Of a stretch of 38,432 bases of DNA, positions 16,936-25,372 are shown piece after piece (position 1 is the first letter of the stretch; each line of letters begins with the position of its first letter). The DNA comes from an uncultured Mucilaginibacter sp. (lineage in GTDB: Bacteria; Bacteroidota; Bacteroidia; Sphingobacteriales; Sphingobacteriaceae). The translations under genes and the position numbers were made by a program. The notes under the pieces were generated by a model, which was not told where the DNA came from, made no database searches, and was given only the letters and a program-made list of their open reading frames with translations. The stretch covers positions 1 to 38,432 of the forward strand of contig CAIPFE010000006.1 in assembly GCA_903864275.1 (NCBI GenBank), read 5' to 3'.

Positions 16936-16966
16936 CAAAAATAGGAATCTTACAGCTAATTGCAAA
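16936..16966 (-). promoter_or_regulatory. Promoter of tRNA-His (TTTG-19-TATTTTTG)
   Basis: On the minus strand TTTG (16963-16966) and TATTTTTG (16936-16943) are separated by 19 bases, a match to the Bacteroidota housekeeping consensus TTTG/TAnnTTTG in both boxes and spacing. Transcription would begin about 6-8 bases before the mature tRNA. Confidence 0.8.
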
Positions 16967-16990
16967 GCCTTTTTTGTGTTAAGTTAAAAA

Positions 16991-17121
16991 GGTTGTAGTA
17001 GGTTGTAATGGTTATAAAGGTTGTAGCGGTTGGAGGCTAACAATTTAAAACTCTTACAACTTATCTTAACCCTTACAACTTATTTTAACTTACTACAACT
17101 CATTACAACCCCTACAACTTA
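16991..17121. repeat. TTGTAA-type repeat array in inverted halves
   Basis: The left half holds GGTTGTA units on the plus strand (about 16991-17034); the right half (about 17053-17120) holds TTACAAC and CTACAAC units, the same motif on the other strand. At least four units lie in each half. The halves could pair into a long imperfect stem. It fills the gap between tRNA-His and the divergent copper ATPase gene. Confidence 0.75.
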
Positions 17122-17169
17122 TTCCCACTAAAATTACAATAGCCTTACCCACCATCCTTTAGCTATAGG

Positions 17170-17177
17170 TAACTTTG
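17170..17177 (+). promoter_or_regulatory. -7 box (TAACTTTG) immediately before copA
   Basis: TAACTTTG matches TAnnTTTG and ends 4 bases before the ATG at 17182. If used, the transcript would start at or next to the start codon, that is, a leaderless mRNA. There is no clear TTTG at -33. Confidence 0.45.
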
Positions 17178-17181
17178 TATC

Positions 17182-19284
17182 ATGGCAGAACAATTGGTTG
17201 AACTAAACGTTACTGGGATGCATTGTAACAATTGCGCCATGTCTATCCATAAATTATTGGAGAAAAAAGGCTTGCGTGATATCCTGGTTGATTTTGCCGG
17301 CGAAGAAGTCAAATTCTCAAACAATAATGGCGCCGACCTCGGTGATATTGTAAAAGGTATTGAAGGTTTAGGCTATAAAGTGGTGGACGACCCGGCAACA
17401 CAGGTTACCCCATTTTATGAAAAAGTGGAGAACAAATTTATCTTTTGCGCCATCCTCACCGCTCCCCTGCTGCTGCACATGGTTTTGCCCTGGCACTTTT
17501 TACAGCTGCCCATAGTACAATTACTATTATGTCTTCCTGTTTTTTTGGTGGGATGCCTGCATTTCGGAAAAAGCGCTATCAATTCGCTGAAGGGCGGCGT
17601 GCCTAATATGGATGTGCTGATCTTTGTGGGATCGACAGCGGCATTTGTGTACAGTCTTGTTGGAACTATCGAAAACCTGGGCGAGCATTACCAGTTTTAC
17701 GAAACCTGCGCCACCATTATTACGCTGGTGCTGCTGGGCAATGTGCTGGAAAAGAGGTCGGTTACGCAAACTACTTCGGCTGTGAAAGACTTGGTAAAAA
17801 TACAGCAGGTAAATGCCAACAGGGTGGTGAACGGCGGTGTTGAAGTGATCAGCGCGAAAGAAGTTCGGCCCGGCGATACGCTGTTGGTAAACCAGGGCGA
17901 TAAGATCCCGGTTGATGGTGAAGTGCTGTCGGGCAATGCATCCGTTGATGAAGCCATGCTTACCGGCGAAAGCATGCCGGTTGAAAAGGAAAAATATGAC
18001 ACGGTAATTGGCGGCACTATAGTACAAAATGGTAATATCAGGATGCTGGCCACTAAAGTAGGCGCCAATACGGTATTAGCCCAGATCATCGAGCTGATGA
18101 AAAAGGCGCAGGCCGCCAAGCCCCCGGTGCAGAAATTAGGAGACAAGGTAGCCTCCATATTTGTCCCGGTTGTTATCCTGATAGCGCTGCTGACTTTTGG
18201 GATCACTTATTTTGCGATGCATACGGGGTTGCAAATTGCTTTGATGAATGCCATTGCCGTGTTAGTGATCTCCTGCCCATGCGCTATGGGATTAGCAACA
18301 CCTACCGCTGTAATGGTTGGCCTGGGCAGGGCGGCCAAAAACGGCATATTGATAAAAGGCGGCGACACGATCGAGGCCGTTGCCCATACCAAATATGTAG
18401 TATTTGATAAAACAGGGACATTAACTACCGGCAAATTCAGCATCAACTACATTAAAGTTGAAGGCAAAGCAACTGTAGAGCAGATCAGGGGGATGATCGT
18501 TGCTATTGAGGAAAGATCAAATCATCCCATAGCCAAATCGCTGGTGACTGGGTTGAAATCGCGCCCGCAAACAAAATTAATCTTAAAATCGGCGCAGGAA
18601 GAAAAGGGTTTGGGCATGCGGGCCGAAGATGTTGATGGGAACCATTATTTTTTGGGAACAGGTAAATCGGTAAAAGAAGATGATTTTAACCTTTCACTCT
18701 ATAAAAATCAAAAACTATTGGCCCAGATCGCTATCGACGACGAAGTTAAACCCGAGGCGGCAGAATTGATCGCGCAGCTTAAAAAAATGAATATCGTCCC
18801 CGTACTATTAAGTGGCGATAAAAATAACCGGTGCTTAAAAGTGGCTAAACTTATCGGTATCGATGATGTTTACTCCGAACAGCTCCCCGACGGAAAACTA
18901 ACGGTCATTGATATGTACAAACAAAAGGGCAAAACGATTATGATAGGCGACGGCATTAACGACGCCCCTGCCCTCACCAAAGCCGATGTAGGCGTCTCAA
19001 TGAACGACGCCAGCCAGGTTGCCATACAATCAGCAAGGGTTATACTATTGAACACCGATTTGAATTCGGTTGTAAAATTCTTACAAATCAGTAAACATAC
19101 ACTGATTACCATAAAACAAAACCTTTTCTGGGCATTTGCTTATAATATTGTCGCCATACCCATAGCCGCATTAGGGTTTTTAAACCCGATGGTAGGCGCC
19201 TTTGCCATGGCTTTTTCGGATGTGGTGGTGATTGGGAATTCGTTGAGGTTGAAGGCGAAGAAGATCGGCCCCCCAACCCCCTAA
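17182..19284 (+). CDS. copA: Cu+-exporting P1B-type ATPase
   Basis: 700 aa inner membrane pump that exports Cu+ (possibly Ag+) with ATP. One N-terminal HMA domain has the metal site GMHCNNC (12-18). The transmembrane CPC motif is at 365-367 (SCPCAMGLATPT), the Cu+ signature of P1B-1 pumps. The A domain has LTGESMPVE; the phosphorylation site is DKTGT with Asp409; the nucleotide domain has SNHPIA; the hinge is GDGINDAP (about 589-596). A single HMA and about eight transmembrane helices give a slightly short CopA. The last residues GPPTP and the stop codon come from an inverted repeat that overlaps the gene end. No copper chaperone or CueR-like regulator gene is adjacent. Confidence 0.93.
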   Translation: MAEQLVELNVTGMHCNNCAMSIHKLLEKKGLRDILVDFAGEEVKFSNNNGADLGDIVKGIEGLGYKVVDDPATQVTPFYEKVENKFIFCAILTAPLLLHMVLPWHFLQLPIVQLLLCLPVFLVGCLHFGKSAINSLKGGVPNMDVLIFVGSTAAFVYSLVGTIENLGEHYQFYETCATIITLVLLGNVLEKRSVTQTTSAVKDLVKIQQVNANRVVNGGVEVISAKEVRPGDTLLVNQGDKIPVDGEVLSGNASVDEAMLTGESMPVEKEKYDTVIGGTIVQNGNIRMLATKVGANTVLAQIIELMKKAQAAKPPVQKLGDKVASIFVPVVILIALLTFGITYFAMHTGLQIALMNAIAVLVISCPCAMGLATPTAVMVGLGRAAKNGILIKGGDTIEAVAHTKYVVFDKTGTLTTGKFSINYIKVEGKATVEQIRGMIVAIEERSNHPIAKSLVTGLKSRPQTKLILKSAQEEKGLGMRAEDVDGNHYFLGTGKSVKEDDFNLSLYKNQKLLAQIAIDDEVKPEAAELIAQLKKMNIVPVLLSGDKNNRCLKVAKLIGIDDVYSEQLPDGKLTVIDMYKQKGKTIMIGDGINDAPALTKADVGVSMNDASQVAIQSARVILLNTDLNSVVKFLQISKHTLITIKQNLFWAFAYNIVAIPIAALGFLNPMVGAFAMAFSDVVVIGNSLRLKAKKIGPPTP

Positions 19285-19366
19285 AGGGGGAGCAATGGTG
19301 TTTATATCGTAGTTTATTGTTTATTTTGCAGCTTAATTTTACTCCCCCTTTAGGGGGTTGGGGGGC
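19268..19366. repeat. 25-bp perfect inverted repeat between copA and rnhA
   Basis: Arms 19268-19292 and 19342-19366 are exact reverse complements, each made of C-rich and G-rich blocks around CCCCCTAAAGGGGG. The spacer is 49 bases. The left arm includes the copA stop (19282-19284); the right arm ends 2 bases before the rnhA ATG. Each arm also contains its own small CCCCCTAAAGGGGG-like palindrome. Confidence 0.9.
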
Positions 19367-19368
19367 AA

Positions 19369-19836
19369 ATGATCGAAATATTTACAGACGGCGCGTCAAG
19401 CGGTAACCCGGGGCCGGGTGGTTATGGGGTGATATTGCGCTCGGGCAAGCATTACAAGGAGCTTTCGGAAGGCTTCCGGAAAACTACCAATAACCGGATG
19501 GAGCTGCTTGCGGTAATTAAAGGCCTGGAGTCTATAAAAAGCCCAAACCAAAATGTTACTATTTATTCCGATTCGAAATATGTGATCGATGCCATCGAAA
19601 AAAGATGGGTAAACGGCTGGCTGCAAAAAGGTTTTGCCGGTAAAAAAAACAAAGACTTATGGTTACGTTATCTTGATATAAGCAAACTGCACAACATTAA
19701 ATTTGAATGGGTACGCGGCCACGCCGGTCACCCCGAAAATGAGCGCTGCGATGAGCTGGCCGTAGCCGCCGGGAAGCAGAGGGACCTGCTTGTTGATTCG
19801 GTTTTTGAGAGGGAAGCGGCGAAATTAGTTGATTAA
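19369..19836 (+). CDS. rnhA: Ribonuclease HI
   Basis: 155 aa cytoplasmic enzyme that cleaves the RNA strand of RNA-DNA hybrids. The four catalytic acids are in place: Asp7 (FTDGASSGNPG), Glu45 (NNRMELLAV), Asp68 (YSDSKYV) and an Asp near 131 (ENERCDELA). The handle region around KRWVNGWLQKGFAGKKNKDLW is complete, and the HAGHPENE loop supplies the catalytic His. Length is standard. The ATG lies 2 bases after the right arm of the CCCCCTAAAGGGGG inverted repeat, so an RNA hairpin formed by read-through from copA would partly hide its start region. Confidence 0.95.
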   Translation: MIEIFTDGASSGNPGPGGYGVILRSGKHYKELSEGFRKTTNNRMELLAVIKGLESIKSPNQNVTIYSDSKYVIDAIEKRWVNGWLQKGFAGKKNKDLWLRYLDISKLHNIKFEWVRGHAGHPENERCDELAVAAGKQRDLLVDSVFEREAAKLVD

Positions 19837-19925
19837 GAAGCGGTTTGAATTATTAATTTTTTACCCATTAATATCATCATCGCGTTAGTAGATAATAAAG
19901 GTCAAATCTTAAAACTGAAATATAA

Positions 19926-20423
19926 ATGGACACTTCTTTTTATTTGGACAAATTTCAAAAGGCTGCCGACCGGCTTGACAAAAAACTTCTTGGCGAAAAG
20001 GAAGTTGAAGCTGCAGTTGTCATGTACGGGGAAGATTGTGTTGTTTTGAAATTATTTAAAAGGTTATGGACAAACCAATTTCAGAATCCATTGACTTCTG
20101 AATCACGAATTTTCTTTTCTGCTTGGATAAGCGATTCAACGCTAGAAGAACAAAAAATATTGTACAATATACATGCCCTGAAGCTGAGACAGCTAAAAGG
20201 TTATTCTATTCAAAGCAGAAAATTTGCAGATATTTTTAGAGACAGCTTTAAAGATTTTGAGCATAAGTGGGAAAATGTAAACGTGAAGTTGGGGCCGCAA
20301 ACCTTAATGGAGGGGTGGCTAAAAACAGACTCGGAGAATTTTCAAGACGAGATTTTGAAACTTGGCAATAGGTTTTTAGAAATAGAATATTTAGTTGACA
20401 ACACTCTTGCTCGCTTTAAATAA
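19926..20423 (+). CDS. Hypothetical protein, 165 aa
   Basis: I do not recognise a family. The ATG start at 19926 is supported by a clean N-terminus (MDTSFYLDKFQKAADRLDKKLLGEKEVEAAVVMYGEDCVVLKLFKRLW). The chain is mostly helical and charged, with no signal peptide or membrane segment, so it is probably cytoplasmic. The middle has YNIHALKLRQLKGYSIQSRKFADIFRDSFKDF. Codons are noticeably more AT-rich than those of rnhA and copA next to it, which may mean recent acquisition. It is followed by a 220-base gap with no clear terminator. It is not obviously part of an operon with rnhA (90-base gap). Confidence 0.65.
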   Translation: MDTSFYLDKFQKAADRLDKKLLGEKEVEAAVVMYGEDCVVLKLFKRLWTNQFQNPLTSESRIFFSAWISDSTLEEQKILYNIHALKLRQLKGYSIQSRKFADIFRDSFKDFEHKWENVNVKLGPQTLMEGWLKTDSENFQDEILKLGNRFLEIEYLVDNTLARFK

Positions 20424-20646
20424 ACAAGGGAAAGGCTGCAAGAAGAAAAACAACGAACCGCTATCATAAGTTGCAACGGGTGCGCTGACTAAAAAATACT
20501 TAAATACAGCTTTTCAATTTGGCTTTAGTGCATAGGTGGTTAGGCTAATGAGTGGACACAAACAAACTATCAAAAAACCTTATTGATATAATTGTTAAGC
20601 ATAAATAACTACTCAATCAATCAACCTAATCTAACCGCTCACCAAC

Positions 20647-21696
20647 TCACTGCAACTCCACCACCCCTTCAAAACTCCTTTTCAAAAGCTGGGGCGAAAA
20701 AAATGACATCATTTCTTCGGCTTTATGTACCATGTTCTCCGAACCTATAAATATTGCGGAACGCTGGTGCAATTCGTTAACCTCGAGTTCCAAAATCCGC
20801 TCGTAGCCGTTGGTAGCCTTACCACCAGCCTGCTCAATAATAAACGCCATGGGGTTACACTCATAAACCAGGCGCAGTTTCCCGCTGGGGGCGCTGGCGG
20901 TTACCGGGTAGATAAATATGCCCCCTTTTATCAAATTGCGGTGCACATCAGCAACCATTGAGCCGATATACCGCGAAGTATAGGGGCGGCTTGTTTTTGC
21001 ATCCTCCACCTGGCAATACTTGATATACTTTTTCACCCCATCCGGGAAATGCGAGTAGTAGCCCTCATTTATTGAGTAGATAAGCCCGTCTTTTGGTATT
21101 TTCATATCAGGGTGGGAAAGGCAAAACTCGCCGATCGACGGGTCTAAAGTAAAGCCGTTTACACCTTTGCCGGTTGTATAAACCAGCATGGTTGATGAAT
21201 CGTAGATCACATACCCTGCGGCAACCTGTTCCGTGCCGCGTTGCAAAACATCATCCATGGTGGCTTTTCCGTGGGTTGATGTACGATGGTAAATTGAGAA
21301 AATAGTGCCGACGGCCACATTTACATCAATATTTGACGAACCGTCAAGTGGATCCATGGCCACAATGTATTTGGCATCTTTAGATACTTCCGATTCTATC
21401 GGGATAAATTCATCGTTTTCTTCCGAAGCTACAATACAGCATTCGCCACCATGTTTTAAGGCCGATATAAATTGTTCGTTGGCGTAAACATCCAGTTTTT
21501 TCTGGCCTTCGCCCTGGATATTGGTTGTCCCAGCCTCACCTAAAATGTCTGCTAATCCGGCTTTATTTACCTCTCGGTTCACAATTTTAGCGGCTATCCC
21601 TATGTCGCGCAGGAGCCTGGATAATTCGCCCTTGGCGTAGGGGAAGTCGGCCTGTTTTTCAAGAATAAACTGACCTAAAGTTTTTGCTATCTTCAA
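20647..21696 (-). CDS. fbp: Fructose-1,6-bisphosphatase, class I
   Basis: 349 aa. Converts fructose-1,6-bisphosphate to fructose-6-phosphate in gluconeogenesis, in the cytoplasm with Mg2+. Signatures of class I are all present: [12 protein letters not shown] (metal-site acids), [23 protein letters not shown] (the DPLDGSSN active site), [20 protein letters not shown], and [22 protein letters not shown] near the C-terminus. The start is TTG at 21694-21696; the first conserved residues ([25 protein letters not shown]) begin there and no ATG or GTG precedes them in frame before the upstream gene. It lies 23 bases downstream of the phosphoesterase gene and is the last gene of a four-gene minus-strand cluster. 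Confidence 0.96.
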   Translation of the reverse strand: MKIAKTLGQFILEKQADFPYAKGELSRLLRDIGIAAKIVNREVNKAGLADILGEAGTTNIQGEGQKKLDVYANEQFISALKHGGECCIVASEENDEFIPIESEVSKDAKYIVAMDPLDGSSNIDVNVAVGTIFSIYHRTSTHGKATMDDVLQRGTEQVAAGYVIYDSSTMLVYTTGKGVNGFTLDPSIGEFCLSHPDMKIPKDGLIYSINEGYYSHFPDGVKKYIKYCQVEDAKTSRPYTSRYIGSMVADVHRNLIKGGIFIYPVTASAPSGKLRLVYECNPMAFIIEQAGGKATNGYERILELEVNELHQRSAIFIGSENMVHKAEEMMSFFSPQLLKRSFEGVVELQ

Positions 21697-21719
21697 TGAC
21701 TTAGTGTATTTAGTACGTG

Positions 21720-22211
21720 TTATTTTTGCAATTCAATAAGGTCGAAGGTATGAATTTTTTCTTCAGAAATGCAAAATCTAACTAAAGTTCGTACTTGCTG
21801 CCAGCCCTGTTTCCCGGCTGCGCCGGGGTTTATATGCAAACAATTGATCTTTTTATCGTAAATAACCTTCAAAATATGCGAATGGCCGCATATAAACAAA
21901 TTGGGTGGCTTAGTGTATATTTCACGCTTTACCGCGGCGCTGTATTTGCCGGGATAACCGCCGATATGCGTCATCCACACATCCACGTTTTCACAATTAA
22001 ATCTTAAGTTTTCCGGGTAGACCAAACGTATATCGGCACCATCTATATTACCGTATACGCCTCTCAAAGGTTTAAAAGCGGCGAGCTTATCGGCCAGTTC
22101 AATATTGCCGAAATCACCGGCATGCCAAATCTCATCACAGTTTTCAAAATGTTTAAAAACTGCATCATCGAGATAGCTGTGCGTATCGGAAAGGAGGCCT
22201 ATTTTAACCAT
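21720..22211 (-). CDS. YfcE/MJ0936-family metallophosphoesterase
   Basis: 163 aa predicted cytoplasmic phosphodiesterase with two metal ions. The metal ligands are visible: [11 protein letters not shown] (Asp8, His10), WHAGDFGN (Asp), YGNIDG (Asn), [12 protein letters not shown] (His) and FICGHSHI (His pair), then [12 protein letters not shown] at the end. YfcE relatives hydrolyse phosphodiesters in vitro; physiological substrates are mostly unknown. The ATG at 22211 overlaps the end of the upstream membrane-protein gene by 13 bases, which implies translational coupling. Confidence 0.92.
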   Translation of the reverse strand: MVKIGLLSDTHSYLDDAVFKHFENCDEIWHAGDFGNIELADKLAAFKPLRGVYGNIDGADIRLVYPENLRFNCENVDVWMTHIGGYPGKYSAAVKREIYTKPPNLFICGHSHILKVIYDKKINCLHINPGAAGKQGWQQVRTLVRFCISEEKIHTFDLIELQK

Positions 22212-22492
22212 GTACCCCTGATAAAATTAATCGTAAAAAAATAGATCAATATCAAACAACCGGATAACACAATGTTGATTAAGAATTTGCCCTTCTTGTT
22301 TAGCAATACCGACAGGATGAAAAAAACAAGGTAACTAACTGAATAAACAATCGAAGGAGTTGCTATTGAAAGGAAAGTACCCCGGGGAACCAGCGACGAC
22401 CCCATTTGATGGAATATTTTAAAAATTGCAACGGCACAAACGCCTATAGGAAGTAACAATAAAAAAGTTAAAATAATTGATGCGATTTTCAT
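22199..22492 (-). CDS. Small three-helix membrane protein, unknown function
   Basis: 97 aa. From the ATG at 22490-22492 the chain begins MKIASIILTFLLLLPIGVCAVAIF (helix 1), then VYSVSYLVFFILSVLLN (helix 2), and [26 protein letters not shown] (helix 3). The frame continues upstream to a TTG, but the ATG is preferred because it lies one base past the methyltransferase stop. No motif of a known family is seen; short loops include KGKF between helices 2 and 3. It overlaps the start of the phosphoesterase gene. The tight packing suggests a shared transcript, not necessarily a shared function. Confidence 0.7.
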   Translation of the reverse strand: MKIASIILTFLLLLPIGVCAVAIFKIFHQMGSSLVPRGTFLSIATPSIVYSVSYLVFFILSVLLNKKGKFLINIVLSGCLILIYFFTINFIRGTWLK

Positions 22493-22493
22493 A

Positions 22494-23198
22494 TTAAAAA
22501 ACAACAAAATAAGATTGTAGCAATTTTACATATTCCTCCGAATAAACTTTCTCTTCTCTGTAAATTGTTACTTTAAATATTTCCGGAGAGACTTTATCAA
22601 AACCAAGGCGCAAAATCACACGGTGTGCAACTGAATGCGTATACGAATGAATATTAATTACCTTTTGCGAATAAAGCAGGTATTTTGCAGCCAAAGCAAT
22701 GATCATATCGGACATTGCTACCGGCAATATCAACCAGCTACAGCCGCCAGGCGACAAATGTGCTGCAATACTGTCGATCAGCTTTTCAAAAAAATCAATG
22801 TCCGCATGTTTAGCCAGTGTTTTTTTAGCACCGGGAGATTTTAATGAATCGATATAAAAAGGCGGGTTCGAAATAATAAGATCGTATTTCCTCCCGGGAA
22901 ATTGTTCGAAATAGCTTTCAAAGCCTGAAGGATACACCGACAGTCGATCTGCAAAGGGCGAGGCTGCAAAATTCCGTTCTGCAGTTTGTGCGGCATCTGC
23001 GTCAATTTCAACGGCGTCAATCTTAGCATCGGTAAAGCGTTGGGCCAGCATTAAGGCAATAACCCCGGTGCCGGTGCCAATGTCTAAAATAGTTGCAGGT
23101 TTATCAGCATCCGCCATCGCGCCAAGCAATACACCATCCGCATTGATCTTCATGGCGCAGCCTGTTTGATCGACGGTGAATTGCTTAAAACGGAACAT
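22494..23198 (-). CDS. trmN6: tRNA1(Val) (adenine37-N6)-methyltransferase-like protein
   Basis: 234 aa class I SAM-dependent methyltransferase. The N-terminal segment MFRFKQFTVDQTGCAMKINADGVLLGAMAD is typical of the YfiC/TrmN6 family. SAM-binding motif I is ILDIGTGTGVIALMLAQRF (37-55), the acidic motif II is VEIDADAA, and the catalytic NPPFY at 111-115 is the signature of N6-adenine methylation. The C-terminal part (SHRVILRLGF-like HRVILRLGFDKV, EKVYSEEYVKLL) also fits. It heads a minus-strand cluster with overlapping or abutting genes down to fbp. Specificity for tRNA1(Val) A37 is inferred from the E. coli relative. Confidence 0.88.
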   Translation of the reverse strand: MFRFKQFTVDQTGCAMKINADGVLLGAMADADKPATILDIGTGTGVIALMLAQRFTDAKIDAVEIDADAAQTAERNFAASPFADRLSVYPSGFESYFEQFPGRKYDLIISNPPFYIDSLKSPGAKKTLAKHADIDFFEKLIDSIAAHLSPGGCSWLILPVAMSDMIIALAAKYLLYSQKVINIHSYTHSVAHRVILRLGFDKVSPEIFKVTIYREEKVYSEEYVKLLQSYFVVF

Positions 23199-23236
23199 TT
23201 TGATTTACGAATTACGATTTTAGATTTACGATTTAG
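23199..23236. repeat. GATTTACGA-type short repeat
   Basis: TGATTTACGAATTACGATTT and a further AGATTTACGATTTAG follow one another directly upstream of the trmN6-like gene. The unit is ATTTACGA. It is a third family of intergenic AT-rich short repeats in this window and occupies the position where that gene's promoter should be. Confidence 0.55.
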
Positions 23237-23256
23237 CTTCTCGACCCGACCAATGC

Positions 23257-24705
23257 CTAATGAACTAATGACACCACATAGCTAACCGCGTATTTCGAAG
23301 GATAATTTTTTGACGGCTCAATGACCAGTTCATCATCCTTTTGCTTCCATGCTACTTTTTGGTCGCTGCCAAGCATTTTTATATTGGCTATTTTGCCGTT
23401 GCCGGATTTGATGGACAGGGCTTTTATATTTAGCTGTCCATCGGGCAAACCCAAAGATGTAACATACAACAAATCTCCCTTGGTTGTAAAACGTACATCC
23501 CGCCAGGTAAATGGTTCTTTCTGATCAGCAAACGAGCCGCTTGCCGATTTGGTGGGGCCTTCCCCGTAGACTTTCCATGGGCGGGTCGCGTAAATTGCAT
23601 CGCCGTTTACATCAAGCCATTTGCCGGTGCCTAATAGAACTGCCGTTTCCTGGTCGGTGATAGTGCCATCGGATTTTGGGCCGATATTTAACAGGAGGTT
23701 GCCATTTTTACTTACGATATCTATCAGGTTAGTGACTACATAGCGGGCGTCCTTAAAGGTATTGGTGGTAGTATATCCCCACGATTGATTGCCGATGGCA
23801 TCATCAGTTTGCCATGGCAAGGCCCGTATATCGCCCTGCTTCCCCCGCTCAATGTCAAGTACCGCCACGTTGTCCGGGTAGGCATTGTTTTTATAGTTGA
23901 TCACCACTTCCTTGTTCCAGTCCTGCCCTTTGTTGTAATAAAAGGCGGCAAATGATTTTTTGTATGGCGCAAGGGCCGGCTGCTCTATCCACCAGTCGAA
24001 CCAAACCAGTTGCGGCTGGTAATTATTTACCAGTTCCATATCGCGCATCATCCAGTCGTTCATATACTCGGGCGACATGGTTTCGCTTTCCTCGTGGGCA
24101 GGGCCGTAATAAACATCATATTTAGGATCGAGCACATCCGAATCAAACTTTCTGCCCCCGTTAAAGAAAAACCAATGCTCGATACGATGCGACGACAGGC
24201 CAAATATCAGCCCTTGTTTTTTTATTTCGGCAGCCAGCTCGCCCACCACATCACGGTGCGGGCCCATGTCAAAAGCGTTCCATTTGGAAACGGAGGTTTT
24301 GTACATGGCAAAACCGTCATGATGTTCAGCCACGGGCACTACGTACTTGGCGCCAGCCTTTTTAAATAAAGCTACCCACGCCTGGGGATCAAATTTTTCA
24401 GCCTTAAACATCGGGATAAAATCCTTATACCCAAATTTGCTCTGCGGGCCGTAGGTTGCAATATGGTGCTTATATTCATCCGAGCCGACCTGGTACATTT
24501 GGCGGGGGTACCACTCAGAGCCAAAGGCCGGCACGGAGTAAACGCCCCAATGTATAAATATCCCAAACTTGGCATCACGGAACCAGTCGGGTATTTTATA
24601 TTTTGAAAGGGATTCCCAGTTGGCCTGGTATCTATCCTGGGCCTGCAAGTTCGTTCTTAAAAAAACTACAAGGCATACTATAATAAAGGTCTTTACTGCT
24701 CTCAT
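23257..24705 (-). CDS. Alpha-L-fucosidase, GH29
   Basis: 482 aa, exported (signal peptide to LQAQ). The GH29 barrel spans about 25-380: WFRDAKFGIFIHWGVYSVPAFGSEWYP, YVVPVAEHHDGFAMY (His128, His129), and the nucleophile Asp237 in LVWFDWW. It continues with NGNLLLNIGPKSDGTI and ends in a beta-sandwich (about 400-482). Family members release L-fucose from glycans, acting in the periplasm or at the cell surface. The acid/base residue is poorly conserved in GH29 and was not assigned. The gene stands alone, divergent from the ECF sigma gene at 24866, 160 bases apart. No SusCD pair is adjacent. Confidence 0.93.
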   Translation of the reverse strand: MRAVKTFIIVCLVVFLRTNLQAQDRYQANWESLSKYKIPDWFRDAKFGIFIHWGVYSVPAFGSEWYPRQMYQVGSDEYKHHIATYGPQSKFGYKDFIPMFKAEKFDPQAWVALFKKAGAKYVVPVAEHHDGFAMYKTSVSKWNAFDMGPHRDVVGELAAEIKKQGLIFGLSSHRIEHWFFFNGGRKFDSDVLDPKYDVYYGPAHEESETMSPEYMNDWMMRDMELVNNYQPQLVWFDWWIEQPALAPYKKSFAAFYYNKGQDWNKEVVINYKNNAYPDNVAVLDIERGKQGDIRALPWQTDDAIGNQSWGYTTTNTFKDARYVVTNLIDIVSKNGNLLLNIGPKSDGTITDQETAVLLGTGKWLDVNGDAIYATRPWKVYGEGPTKSASGSFADQKEPFTWRDVRFTTKGDLLYVTSLGLPDGQLNIKALSIKSGNGKIANIKMLGSDQKVAWKQKDDELVIEPSKNYPSKYAVSYVVSLVH

Positions 24706-24865
24706 AAATTGGTTGGGTTCTTAGGTGTTGTAATTGGGCGCTGTTTTGCTTAACAGGTTACCGTACTAATATAAAAATAATTAACTTACAATATCGCTGT
24801 AACAAATTAAAATAGCTGATACCTATTGGATATTAAAGCAAATAACTGTTAGACGAATTTTAAAC

Positions 24866-25372
24866 ATGGATACTAAAGAAACCCGCTTTCTGCAACTGAT
24901 AGGAGAGAACAAGGGCATCCTGTTTAAAATATGCAAAATTTACCAGGACGACCCGGATGACCGTAACGACCTGCTGCAGGAAATGACCTTACAGTTGTGG
25001 CTGGCTTTCGATTCATTCAGGGGCGACAGTAAATTCAGTTCGTGGATGTACAGGGTGGCGCTTAATACGGCTATCGTTTTCTTTAAAAAACAAAAACGCC
25101 GGCCTGATAGTGAACCATTGCCTTATCAGTTTGATAAGGAAGAAGAGCAATCGGCGGCAGGAGAAAAAGAGGCACAGTTGAGTATATTTTATAAAGCGGT
25201 GCAGCAATTGGGAAAGGTGGAGAAGGCGCTGATCTACCTGTATATGGAAGATCAGCCATACGAGGAAATTGCTGCCAGCCTCGGAATTACTGAAGGAAAT
25301 GTGCGTGTGCGGATAAACCGCGTAAAAAACAAATTGAAGGAAATAATTAAAACAGTGAATTATGAATATTGA
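24866..25372 (+). CDS. ECF RNA polymerase sigma factor
   Basis: 168 aa. Region 2 is about 10-80 (LFKICKIYQDDPDDRNDLLQEMTLQLWLAFDSFRGDSKFSSWMYRVALNTAIVFFKKQKR), and region 4 about 110-165 (LGKVEKALIYLYMEDQPYEEIAASLGITEGNVRVRINRVKNKLKEII with the helix-turn-helix). The FRGDSKFSSWMYRVALNTA signature marks the ordinary RpoE-like ECF group, unlike the Sus-type sigma at 15 kb. The stop overlaps the ATG of the next gene by 11 bases. No FecR is nearby, so the membrane protein encoded next is the best candidate regulator. Confidence 0.92.
   Translation: MDTKETRFLQLIGENKGILFKICKIYQDDPDDRNDLLQEMTLQLWLAFDSFRGDSKFSSWMYRVALNTAIVFFKKQKRRPDSEPLPYQFDKEEEQSAAGEKEAQLSIFYKAVQQLGKVEKALIYLYMEDQPYEEIAASLGITEGNVRVRINRVKNKLKEIIKTVNYEY

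Noticed and set aside
16991..17121. Array resembling a CRISPR
   Set aside because: Units are 7-10 bases, irregularly spaced, in both orientations, with no spacers of constant length and no cas genes.
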